A stretch of DNA of 7,024 nucleotides from an uncultured Campylobacter sp. (GTDB lineage: Bacteria; Campylobacterota; Campylobacteria; Campylobacterales; Campylobacteraceae). How positions within the stretch are numbered: position 1 is the first letter of the stretch; each line of letters starts with the position of its first letter. The position numbers and the translations under genes are program-made. Below, piece after piece: positions 1-5,564 of this stretch. The stretch covers positions 1 to 7,024 of the forward strand of contig NZ_CALINL010000302.1 in assembly GCF_938045225.1 (NCBI RefSeq), given 5' to 3'. The notes under the pieces were generated by a model. That model saw nothing but the letters and a program-made list of their open reading frames with translations, was not told where the DNA came from and did not search any database.

Positions 1-6
1 AAGAAG

Positions 7-39
7 TTCGCCGACCGCCGAGTGCGGCAAATCGGCGAA
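7..39 (-). terminator. Possible intrinsic terminator after sodC
   Basis: An 8-bp perfect inverted repeat (TTCGCCGA at 7-14, TCGGCGAA at 32-39) encloses a second 4-bp stem (15-18 with 24-27) and a 5-nt loop; four unpaired bases (28-31) sit on one side. It begins 7 nt after the sodC stop codon. On the minus strand the stem is followed by CTTCTT at the window edge, which is T-rich but not a clean T run, and the rest is cut off. The position and GC-rich stem favour a terminator; the weak tail keeps confidence moderate. Confidence 0.4.
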
Positions 40-46
40 TGCGGGA

Positions 47-595
47 TTATTTTATAACGCCGCAAACCATTCTAGCGCCACCACCGCCAAGAGGCTTTGG
101 ATGGTCGCTGTGATTATCACCGCCGACGTGGATCATTAGCGAGTGGCCTTTTAGCTCATCTAAGCTCTTGATTTTCGGAGCTAGCACCGGATAGACCGCA
201 TTGCCCTCAGCATCGACGCAAAGTGCAGGCAGATCGCCCTTGTGGCCGCTGTCGTCCCATGCAAACGAGTGTTTTTTGGTGTCGCTTGGGTCCCAGTGGC
301 CGCCCGCTTTCATGCCTAGACCTTTTTCATTCGCACCGCAGTCAGCGTTTTGATGCACGTGAAATCCGTGTGCGCCGCCCTCAAGGCCTTTAAGATTCGG
401 GAATAACGCCACGCCGTAGTTGGTCTCGACCGCTACTACCTCGCCAACGACAGTGTTGCCCTTTTCGCTTAATTGTTCCATAGTGACGACTAGGTGCTTG
501 CCCGCCTTTGGATCAAAGACTTTTTCCTCGTGCGCAAGAGCGCTAGTAGCGAGTAGGCAGCCTAGAGCCGCGCTAGCTAAAACGATTTTTTTCAT
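47..595 (-). CDS. sodC: Periplasmic Cu/Zn superoxide dismutase SodC
   Basis: This gene encodes a 182-residue copper/zinc superoxide dismutase, which converts superoxide to oxygen and hydrogen peroxide in the periplasm. Residues 1-21 are a signal peptide with likely cleavage after ALA. By alignment to bacterial SodC the ligands are present: H79 and H81 (GFHVH), bridging H100 (GGHWDP), H109, H118 and D121 (HKGDLP), and H156 (MIHVGG). C86 and C178 fit the conserved disulfide, and R175 in GGGGARMVCG is the active-site arginine. Oddities are an extra cysteine, C126, and extra histidines H162 and H165 beside the active-site loop. The ATG is set by AAGGAG five bases upstream (601-606). The gene stands alone, with its own leader and a possible terminator. 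C. jejuni relies on the iron enzyme SodB, so SodC is an accessory trait in this genus. The family call is very secure. Confidence 0.96.
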   Translation of the reverse strand: MKKIVLASAALGCLLATSALAHEEKVFDPKAGKHLVVTMEQLSEKGNTVVGEVVAVETNYGVALFPNLKGLEGGAHGFHVHQNADCGANEKGLGMKAGGHWDPSDTKKHSFAWDDSGHKGDLPALCVDAEGNAVYPVLAPKIKSLDELKGHSLMIHVGGDNHSDHPKPLGGGGARMVCGVIK

Positions 596-625
596 TTTTT
601 CTCCTTAAAATGTAATTGCGAGGTA

Positions 626-631
626 ACTATA
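626..631 (-). promoter_or_regulatory. Candidate sigma70 -10 box for sodC
   Basis: The minus strand reads TATAGT here, about 31 nt upstream of the sodC ATG and just downstream of a very AT-rich stretch (632-673). Campylobacter housekeeping promoters usually show a -10 box with AT-rich upstream DNA and little -35 sequence, which fits. The predicted transcript would start near 619, giving a short leader with the ribosome binding site. One short match in AT-rich DNA is weak evidence. Confidence 0.35.
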
Positions 632-695
632 TCCTAAATTTGATTAATTTAGGCTTTAAATTTTCTTAAATTTAATGCGCCGCAAGGGGCTTAAA

Positions 696-721
696 TTTGC
701 CTCCGTTTAGTGCGAGGCAAA
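696..721 (-). terminator. Possible terminator after the DUF2400 gene
   Basis: A perfect 8-bp inverted repeat (TTTGCCTC at 696-703, GAGGCAAA at 714-721) with a 10-nt loop begins 10 nt after the stop of the DUF2400 gene. On the minus strand the stem runs into TTTAAG, a short and imperfect T tract. It lies between the DUF2400 gene and the sodC promoter region, where a transcript end is expected. It is plausible but not strong. Confidence 0.35.
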
Positions 722-731
722 CCCGTCAAAT

Positions 732-1493
732 TTACTTTATCTCGCTTAAGATTTGCGCTAGTTCGCCGCTTTGACCGATGCGGTAGAGCGCAAAGTCGTA
801 TTTGATCGGATCGGCGGGGTCAAATTCGCAAAGCTTGTCCGTTAGCTCGCGCACGGCCCTAAAATCATAACTTTTACGAGAGATTAAGCCCAAATTTAGC
901 GAAACTCGGTGCGTATGCACGTCAAGAGGCATGAGTAGCTTGCTTTTTGGCAAGCTTTTAAAGAGCCCAAGGTCGATGTCGCTATCTCGAACCATCCAGC
1001 GCAGGAACATATTGTAGCGTTTATACGGGCTTTGCGGCGCTTTTTCGTATGGTTTGCCGAAAAAAAACTCATACCCCTCCGAGCGGTAAGAATTGAGCGA
1101 ATAGATAAATTTAATAAGCTCGTTTATGCCGTCCACCATCGAGCCGCTTTTTTCAAAGCCCGTTCTCACCGCACTCTCGATATCGCCGTGCTTTTTTAGG
1201 CGCGAAAAGGTGATAAAAATCTGCCTCACGTCCTCGCAGCTTTGAAAGCGGTATTTGTGCCGCGTCAAATTTGAAACGATTTGCTCCTCGCTTTTATCCA
1301 GCAGCGAAAAGTCGAGAGAATTTAAAAAATTCACGATTAGCTTTGCGTTGCCGTATGCAAAAAGCGCACAGATGAGCGAGATCTCAGGCGTTTTAAATTT
1401 GCTAGCGACTTGCAGCGGATCGGCGGCGGCAAACAAGTCCGCATGGGTATTTTTAGAGATTACGTTTTGATCCAGGAGGGTTTTTAAGTCCAT
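732..1493 (-). CDS. TIGR02757 / DUF2400 family protein
   Basis: This 253-residue protein matches the TIGR02757 (DUF2400) family, whose function I do not know to be established. Recognisable blocks are SPYKRYNMFLRWMVR (155-169), PLDVHTHRV (189-197) and FDPADPIKYDFAL (224-236). PLDVHTHRV followed by LGLI resembles the segment around the catalytic aspartate of endonuclease III-type DNA glycosylases (V-D-T-H...R-V), which would make D190 the counterpart; a clear helix-hairpin-helix before it is not visible, so this is only a hint. There is no signal peptide or membrane segment, so it is probably cytoplasmic. The ATG is supported by AAGG six bases upstream. That ribosome site lies in the 3' arm of a perfect 15-bp inverted repeat. 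The gene follows flgK by 54 nt with no obvious terminator between, so it may be read from the flagellar operon. Confidence 0.85.
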   Translation of the reverse strand: MDLKTLLDQNVISKNTHADLFAAADPLQVASKFKTPEISLICALFAYGNAKLIVNFLNSLDFSLLDKSEEQIVSNLTRHKYRFQSCEDVRQIFITFSRLKKHGDIESAVRTGFEKSGSMVDGINELIKFIYSLNSYRSEGYEFFFGKPYEKAPQSPYKRYNMFLRWMVRDSDIDLGLFKSLPKSKLLMPLDVHTHRVSLNLGLISRKSYDFRAVRELTDKLCEFDPADPIKYDFALYRIGQSGELAQILSEIK

Positions 1494-1536
1494 TTTTAGC
1501 CTTTTTGGCCGAGATTTTAAACCAAAAAGGCTAAAA
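1494..1536 (-). promoter_or_regulatory. Perfect 15-bp hairpin covering the DUF2400 ribosome site
   Basis: Plus-strand bases 1494-1508 are the exact reverse complement of 1522-1536, with a 13-nt loop. In the minus-strand RNA the 3' arm is CCAAAAAGGCUAAAA, which holds the AAGG Shine-Dalgarno and ends at the base before the DUF2400 ATG. The 5' arm begins 11 nt after the flgK stop codon. No U run follows the stem on either strand, so an intrinsic terminator is unlikely. The sequence shows the fold directly; a role in blocking translation, or in coupling it to flgK translation, is inferred. Confidence 0.6.
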
Positions 1537-1547
1537 GAAATTTAAAT

Positions 1548-3401
1548 TTATTGCTTTAGCGTGAGCAATGTATCGAGCATCTTTTCTACGGTTGTGATGA
1601 TTTTAGCCGCCGCGCCGTAACTGCTTTGAAAGCGTATAAGGTTTGTAAGCTCCTCGTTTAAATTTACGCCGCTAACCGACTGGTACTCAGACATAGCAAC
1701 TTTATGGATAGCTGTATTTGCGTCGTTTAAATCGTTATTTGCCTGAGTTTGGCTAGCTAGATCGGTGGTGATATAGCGGTAGTATCCCTCGACGCTCTCC
1801 TCCTTGTCCGCATGCTTGTCGGAGTAAAATATGATTTTTTTATACTGCATTTGCACCATATCATTTGCGACTTCATTGTTGCCCGGAGTCGGATTTGAGT
1901 AAGCTTTTAGCTTGTGCGGATTTTCCATCAGCTCGCTTTTTACGCTCATATTTTTAGCTTTATTGCCCTCAAAAACCCTATTTAGTCCAATGATACCCGG
2001 GAAATTCGTACCCTTATCCACGAAAGCGACGCTGTATTCGCCGGCATTTCTTTTAGCTGTTACGCCAAACGTGCCTTTGCCCGTCGCCGCGTCGTATTGG
2101 TAGTTTGCCTGAAAATAATCGTCCACGTCGTTTAGCGAATTGTTATCGCCGTTGTCATCGGTGTCTGAGTTAAAGTCCCGCACGATAGAGTTGCCACGAG
2201 TATTGTCATTTATAGTAGTAGAGGCATTTATATTTATCGTTTTGCGAGCGACCTCTTGACCTTGGTTGTTATAAACTACGACGTCAAAGCTACCGTGCTT
2301 GATATCGTCGTTAAAATTCATCAGCGTCCTAGAGTCGCTTAGACCGTCTAGCTCGTCGGTTACGGCGTTTTCTACGGCCGATCTCGCGTAGATATTGTTC
2401 GTCTCGTTTATGATTCCTTTGGCGAAGGTATTTAGGTTGTCGATGTATTTTTGTATGGTTCCGTCTTGAAATTCGCCGTTATCATCCACTCTTCGTCCGC
2501 GCAGATCTAGTGCGGCGCCTAGTTTACCGCCCGAGATTCGTCCGTTTAGATCGACCTTTTTACCGTCATCCCTCTCAAAAAATACACCTTTAAAATCGCT
2601 CTTGTCGCTTATCCTGTCGACTGTTAGCGGGTGATACGTCGTACCGTCTACGATATTAAATCCTGAAATATTTATCTGATGCTTGGTACCCATATCGGTT
2701 ACAGTCGGATCGATATTGTTACTTTGTAACTGCCCTTTAAACACACTTATACCCGCAAATTTAGACATCGCAAGCTCAAGCTGATCTCGTTTATCTCGCA
2801 GGTCGTTTGCTCTAGTGGTGCCGACTGATTCGACGCGCACGATCTCTTTATTTATCTGCGCGATTTGCTTGGCATATTTGTTGATTTCATTTACGGCGAC
2901 TTCTACCTGAGAGTCCACGTCTTTTTGGATCTTGGTTAGCATATCGTGGGCTTTGTTGATACTGTTTGATAGCGTTGCGGCCGAATTTAGTAAGTTTACT
3001 TTCTGCGATCCTTCTGTCGGGTTTGAAGCGAGGTTGTTCCATGCATTAAAATAATTTTGCAAATCCCTGCCTATACCTACGCTTTGCAGATCAGGGAAGC
3101 GCTGTGAAATTTCCTCTAAAATTTGCTTTTTATATTCGCTCGATTCTAAATTTATATTTGAAGTACGAAGTCTAGCGAAAGTAAACTCGTCATGCACGCG
3201 CACGACAGTATCGACCTTGGTACCAGTACCAATGTCGCCCGGCATATCGTGAAAAGGCTCTCTAGCAGACTGCACGACGCGCTGCCTGGTGTAGTGCTCG
3301 CTATCGGCGTTTGTGATGTTGTGTCCGGTCGTAGTGATCTGCGTCTGCGCGGCATCTAGGCCGCTAACTCCGATATGTAAAGACGAAAAAATATTAGCCA
3401 T
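1548..3401 (-). CDS. flgK: Flagellar hook-filament junction protein FlgK (HAP1)
   Basis: This 617-residue protein is FlgK, the first hook-associated protein, which sits outside the cell between hook and filament. The N-terminal flagellar rod-type segment (about 8-45, with GVSGLDAAQTQITTTGHNIT) and the C-terminal D0 helix (about 575-615, starting SGVNLNEEL) are both intact and form the paired terminal coiled coil of this family. The length is close to Campylobacter FlgK. The variable middle carries an acidic stretch at 413-428 (DTDDNGDNN then NDVDD) that resembles a calcium loop. There is no cleaved signal peptide, as expected for a type III flagellar export substrate. The ATG follows the flgN stop by 3 nt and uses GAGGG about 10 nt upstream. 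That site sits in the loop of a weak AT stem (3404-3410 with 3415-3422, one bulge). FlgN, encoded just upstream, is its expected chaperone. Confidence 0.97.
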   Translation of the reverse strand: MANIFSSLHIGVSGLDAAQTQITTTGHNITNADSEHYTRQRVVQSAREPFHDMPGDIGTGTKVDTVVRVHDEFTFARLRTSNINLESSEYKKQILEEISQRFPDLQSVGIGRDLQNYFNAWNNLASNPTEGSQKVNLLNSAATLSNSINKAHDMLTKIQKDVDSQVEVAVNEINKYAKQIAQINKEIVRVESVGTTRANDLRDKRDQLELAMSKFAGISVFKGQLQSNNIDPTVTDMGTKHQINISGFNIVDGTTYHPLTVDRISDKSDFKGVFFERDDGKKVDLNGRISGGKLGAALDLRGRRVDDNGEFQDGTIQKYIDNLNTFAKGIINETNNIYARSAVENAVTDELDGLSDSRTLMNFNDDIKHGSFDVVVYNNQGQEVARKTININASTTINDNTRGNSIVRDFNSDTDDNGDNNSLNDVDDYFQANYQYDAATGKGTFGVTAKRNAGEYSVAFVDKGTNFPGIIGLNRVFEGNKAKNMSVKSELMENPHKLKAYSNPTPGNNEVANDMVQMQYKKIIFYSDKHADKEESVEGYYRYITTDLASQTQANNDLNDANTAIHKVAMSEYQSVSGVNLNEELTNLIRFQSSYGAAAKIITTVEKMLDTLLTLKQ

Positions 3402-3404
3402 TTT

Positions 3405-3833
3405 TTAAACCCTCGTTTTAAATAAACTTTCAGGCGTCAAGCCTTCTTTGTCGTAGCTGCCGGGCTCGCTTTTAAACATATTTTTTAGCAAGCTATCGAA
3501 AAATTCTTTTACTCCGACGACGTATTTTGCGTATTCTTTGTTTTTTGAGTAGAGCTCTTCAAGCTTTGAGCGCATAAGCGCGAGAGATGATTTTACCTCA
3601 TCGTCAAGGATAGAGCTTAAATTTACCCCGCCGTTTTCCTTTGAGACTCTTAAAAGCTCTTTATCTAGCAGCAATTTTACGGATTCAAATTTTTTAACCA
3701 GCTCGTTTTTGCGTTTGACGCTATCATCAACCTTAGTGTGATCAGCTAGTTTTATCTTTTCTATATCTTCCGTAGTTTGGGCGATGAGCTCGTCTAGCAC
3801 GCCCATCGCCTCATCTAAATATCTTTTAAGCAT
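3405..3833 (-). CDS. flgN: FlgN-like flagellar export chaperone
   Basis: This 142-residue acidic and basic helical protein is best read as FlgN, the cytoplasmic chaperone that keeps FlgK and FlgL soluble and delivers them to the flagellar export apparatus. FlgN proteins are poorly conserved in sequence, so the call rests on length, an almost entirely alpha-helical and coiled-coil composition (about 1-75 and 78-120, rich in K/E with spaced leucines), lack of a signal peptide, and position between flgM and flgK as in C. jejuni. The C-terminal tail (about 121-142) looks less helical. The ATG is preceded by AAGGA five bases away, but this ribosome site lies in one arm of an 11-bp inverted repeat (3833-3865), suggesting dependence on flgM translation. 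The stop is 3 nt before flgK, so the two are surely co-transcribed. Confidence 0.82.
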   Translation of the reverse strand: MLKRYLDEAMGVLDELIAQTTEDIEKIKLADHTKVDDSVKRKNELVKKFESVKLLLDKELLRVSKENGGVNLSSILDDEVKSSLALMRSKLEELYSKNKEYAKYVVGVKEFFDSLLKNMFKSEPGSYDKEGLTPESLFKTRV

Positions 3834-3865
3834 TTTTGTCCTTTCTTTTTACGCAAGGACAAAAA
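3833..3865 (-). promoter_or_regulatory. 11-bp hairpin covering the flgN ribosome site
   Basis: Plus-strand 3833-3843 (TTTTTGTCCTT) is the exact reverse complement of 3855-3865, with an 11-nt loop. In the minus-strand RNA the 3' arm is AAGGACAAAAA, which contains the flgN Shine-Dalgarno and ends on the A of its ATG. The 5' arm starts 3 nt after the flgM stop codon, so a ribosome finishing flgM would physically cover and open it. No U tract follows the stem. The arms closely resemble those before flgI. Translational coupling is inferred. Confidence 0.6.
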
Positions 3866-3868
3866 ATC

Positions 3869-4072
3869 TTATAAAAGCGTATCGGCAACGGCTTTTGCAG
3901 TCTTGGACATATCTAGTTTATATGTTCCGTTTGCGATCTGCTCGGCTATTTTTGCGACCTTGCTTTCTTCTTTGCCTTGTGTTTTTTCCATGTTTTCGCT
4001 CTTTTTTACGTCGTTTGAGCGAGTGATTTGCTGCGGGCTCATGCCCAGTTTAGCTCCCAAAGTTCCTATCAT
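3869..4072 (-). CDS. flgM: Anti-sigma28 factor FlgM
   Basis: This 67-residue protein is FlgM, which binds sigma28 (FliA) and holds back late flagellar genes until the growing flagellum allows its release. The C-terminal half (38-67, KVAKIAEQIANGTYKLD then KTAKAVADTLL) is the conserved sigma28-binding region and closely resembles the end of C. jejuni FlgM. The N-terminal half (1-36) is polar and probably disordered, typical of the family. The start was set at ATG 4072, since AAGG lies 7 nt upstream; an in-frame TTG two codons earlier (4076-4078) would be only 1 nt from that site. The gene has a sigma28-type promoter just upstream, so FlgM would limit its own synthesis, and it sits before flgN and flgK in the same transcript. 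Small size is normal here. Confidence 0.9.
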   Translation of the reverse strand: MIGTLGAKLGMSPQQITRSNDVKKSENMEKTQGKEESKVAKIAEQIANGTYKLDMSKTAKAVADTLL

Positions 4073-4102
4073 TTTCAAGCCTTTTTAGATTTGTTAGAAA
4101 CT

Positions 4103-4129
4103 AAATCGGCAAATTTTGAAATTTCTTAA
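4103..4129 (-). promoter_or_regulatory. Sigma28-type promoter upstream of flgM
   Basis: On the minus strand TTAAGAAA (4129-4122), exactly 11 nt, then GCCGATTT (4110-4103) match the FliA layout TAAAGTTT-N11-GCCGATAA: the -10 element matches at six of eight positions, and the -35 element is weaker. Campylobacter sigma28 sites tend to have CGATWT at -10, matched here. The -35 element overlaps the flgJ stop codon. Transcription would start near 4097, about 24 nt before the flgM ATG. It would allow flgM-flgN-flgK to be made separately from flgI. Confidence 0.65.
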
Positions 4130-4437
4130 GCCCTTTCTTTCAAATAATTGAATAAAAGTTCGCTAAAGCCTAAATTTCCGCTCAGAGCCTTGCTCATCGT
4201 ATCGTTATACATCGAGTGATATATCTCGTCTCCGGCATCTTTACCAAATAGCGGATTTTCGTCCTTTAGAGCGATATCTAGCACGCTTTTAACTAAAAAC
4301 GCCTCAAAAGCGTCGGTTTGCTCTTTTAAAAGCGCGTCTTGCTCGCTCTGAGGCTTGTCCGCGCGCCTATTTTCGATTGAGTTTGTAGCAAATTTATTGT
4401 ACGAGCTTAAAGCTGCCGAAGTATCTACATTTAACAT
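4126..4437 (-). CDS. flgJ: Rod-binding protein FlgJ, without muramidase domain
   Basis: This 103-residue protein corresponds to the N-terminal rod-binding (rod-cap) domain of FlgJ, needed for assembling the flagellar rod in the periplasm. The core spans about 38-100, with EQTDAFEAFLVKSVLDIAL, a glycine-containing turn near 65-70 and GNLGFSELLFNYLK at the end. Salmonella-type FlgJ continues into a peptidoglycan hydrolase domain; here the protein stops after the rod domain, as in C. jejuni, so this is not a truncation. A separate enzyme would have to open the cell wall. The ATG overlaps the flgI stop by one base (TAATG) with GGAG inside the end of flgI, a tightly coupled arrangement. No signal peptide is seen, as expected for a flagellar export substrate. 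Annotators may also call it a rod-binding or chemotaxis-like protein. Confidence 0.87.
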   Translation of the reverse strand: MLNVDTSAALSSYNKFATNSIENRRADKPQSEQDALLKEQTDAFEAFLVKSVLDIALKDENPLFGKDAGDEIYHSMYNDTMSKALSGNLGFSELLFNYLKERA

Positions 4438-5498
4438 TATATTATCTCCAAGTCTACGTGTATAGCGCCTACGCGTTTTAGATTTTCCATTATCGCGATA
4501 ATATCGCTAGGGGTCGCGCCCATCTTGCTTAGCGCCCTTGCGACGCTGGCTACGGTAGTTTTTTCACCGCTGATTTTTAGCATATTAGTTAGCGGATCAA
4601 CCGCTGCACCGTCTTGCAAGTCGATTGTTTGCTGATTTGCCGCCATATCGTCGTACGAGCTAGGTTCTATCTTTATTGTGATGTCGCCGTGCGTGATGAC
4701 GACTGGATCAACGGTGATATTTATGCCGCTTACTATCGTGCCGGTGCGCTCGTCGATTACGATTTTATCTAGCGCTTTATAATCCACGTCCAAATTTAAC
4801 ACCCTAGCTACAAAATCAACCATATTTGCGCCGTTTGGCTTAGCGATCCTAATCGTTCGCGAGTCGACGGCTACCGCGCTATCGACGCCTACGTTTAAAT
4901 TTACGGCTCTTTGGATATTTGAAGCTGTGTCGAAATTCGACTCTTTAAGGCTTAAAAATATCGCTTCTTGGTTATAGATATCGTATGCGATCTCGCGCTC
5001 CACGATAGCGCCGCTTGGGATCGTGCCTGCGGTTACGTGGTTGCCGCCTTTACTTCCGCCTCCGCGAGATGCGGTTTTACCGCCTATAGTTAGCGAGCCC
5101 TGCGCTAGAGCGTAAATGTCGCCGTCCACGCCTTTAAGCGGAGTCATCAAAAGAGTTCCGCCCTGAAGGCTCTTTGCGTCGCCGATAGATGATATCACGA
5201 CGTCGAGCTTATCGCCTTGCCTAGCAAACGGAGGCAGCTTTGCGATGACCATTACTGCGGCGGTGTTTTTTGATTTGATATCATCGGGCTTTATTTTTAC
5301 GTTCACGCTTTGAAGCATATTTGAAAGAGACTGGATCGTAAACTCCGAGCTGCTACCGTCGCCAGAGCCGTTTAGACCGACAACCAGGCCGTATCCGATC
5401 AGCTGATTTTCCCTCACGCCAACGACGTTTGCGATGTCTTTTATCTGCGCCGCAAAAGTCGATATGGCAAGGCTCAGCAAGCATGCCGCTAGTTTCAT
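4437..5498 (-). CDS. flgI: Flagellar P-ring protein FlgI
   Basis: This 353-residue protein is FlgI, which forms the P ring around the rod in the peptidoglycan layer. Residues 1-16 or 1-17 are a Sec signal peptide (MKLAACLLSLAISTFAA), followed by the family signature KDIANVVGVRENQLIGYGLV and GLNGSGDG (20-48). The C-terminal part ends with MGATPSDIIAIMENLKRVGA as usual. The start was set at ATG 5498 because AAGGA lies 5 nt upstream and the signal peptide begins there; a longer reading from TTG 5537 would start upstream of the predicted sigma54 transcript. The mature protein contains no cysteine, whereas enteric FlgI is stabilised by a disulfide. A strong sigma54 promoter precedes it, marking it as the head of a class 2 flagellar operon. 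The ribosome site is in one arm of an imperfect inverted repeat. Confidence 0.97.
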   Translation of the reverse strand: MKLAACLLSLAISTFAAQIKDIANVVGVRENQLIGYGLVVGLNGSGDGSSSEFTIQSLSNMLQSVNVKIKPDDIKSKNTAAVMVIAKLPPFARQGDKLDVVISSIGDAKSLQGGTLLMTPLKGVDGDIYALAQGSLTIGGKTASRGGGSKGGNHVTAGTIPSGAIVEREIAYDIYNQEAIFLSLKESNFDTASNIQRAVNLNVGVDSAVAVDSRTIRIAKPNGANMVDFVARVLNLDVDYKALDKIVIDERTGTIVSGINITVDPVVITHGDITIKIEPSSYDDMAANQQTIDLQDGAAVDPLTNMLKISGEKTTVASVARALSKMGATPSDIIAIMENLKRVGAIHVDLEII

Positions 5499-5533
5499 TT
5501 TCGTCCTTAAATTTGTATTTTCAAGGACTAAAA
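5498..5533 (-). promoter_or_regulatory. Imperfect hairpin covering the flgI ribosome site
   Basis: Fourteen bases on each side (5498-5511 and 5520-5533) pair in the minus-strand RNA at 12 Watson-Crick positions plus one G-U, with one A-G mismatch, around an 8-nt loop. The 3' arm holds the AAGGA site and ends on the A of the flgI ATG. The predicted sigma54 start (about 5522) lies inside the 5' arm, so only RNA reading in from rsmD would carry the full fold. It could be chance, since the stem is AT-rich outside its GTCCTT/AAGGAC core. Confidence 0.45.
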
Positions 5534-5550
5534 GCAATTAGCATTCCAAA
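5532..5550 (-). promoter_or_regulatory. Sigma54 promoter of the flgI operon
   Basis: The minus strand reads TTTGGAATGCTAATTGCTT, with GG at 5547-5546 and GC at 5535-5534 exactly 10 nt apart. This matches the Campylobacter sigma54 pattern TTGGAA-N6-TTGCTT at every fixed position. The site fills the 66-nt gap between rsmD and flgI. Counting from the -12 C, transcription should begin near 5522, leaving a leader of about 24 nt. In Campylobacter, rod, ring and hook genes use RpoN with the FlgS/FlgR two-component system, which is established for C. jejuni and assumed here. Confidence 0.82.
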
Positions 5551-5564
5551 TTTGATGCAAGAAT

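Noticed and set aside
1494..1536. Intrinsic terminator of the flgK operon
   Set aside because: The stem is followed by A residues and the next start codon, with no T run on either strand.
3790..3805. GG-N10-GC spacing in early flgN as a sigma54 promoter for flgK
   Set aside because: The flanks (GAGGCG and GTGCTA) do not match TTGGAA/TTGCTT, and it lies about 390 nt upstream inside coding DNA.
3880..3890. Sigma28 -10-like GCCGATAC at the end of flgM
   Set aside because: No TAAA-type -35 element lies at the right spacing, and the bases are explained by FlgM codons.
4073..4078. FlgM start at TTG 4078
   Set aside because: It is only 1 nt from the AAGG site, while ATG 4072 has a normal 7-nt spacing.
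3784..4088. Plus-strand open frames opposite flgM and flgN
   Set aside because: They are antisense to well-supported genes, with no ribosome site and no recognisable protein family.
5499..5537. Longer flgI reading from an in-frame TTG at 5537
   Set aside because: It would start within the -12 region of the sigma54 promoter, has no ribosome site, and would put 13 residues before a proper signal peptide.
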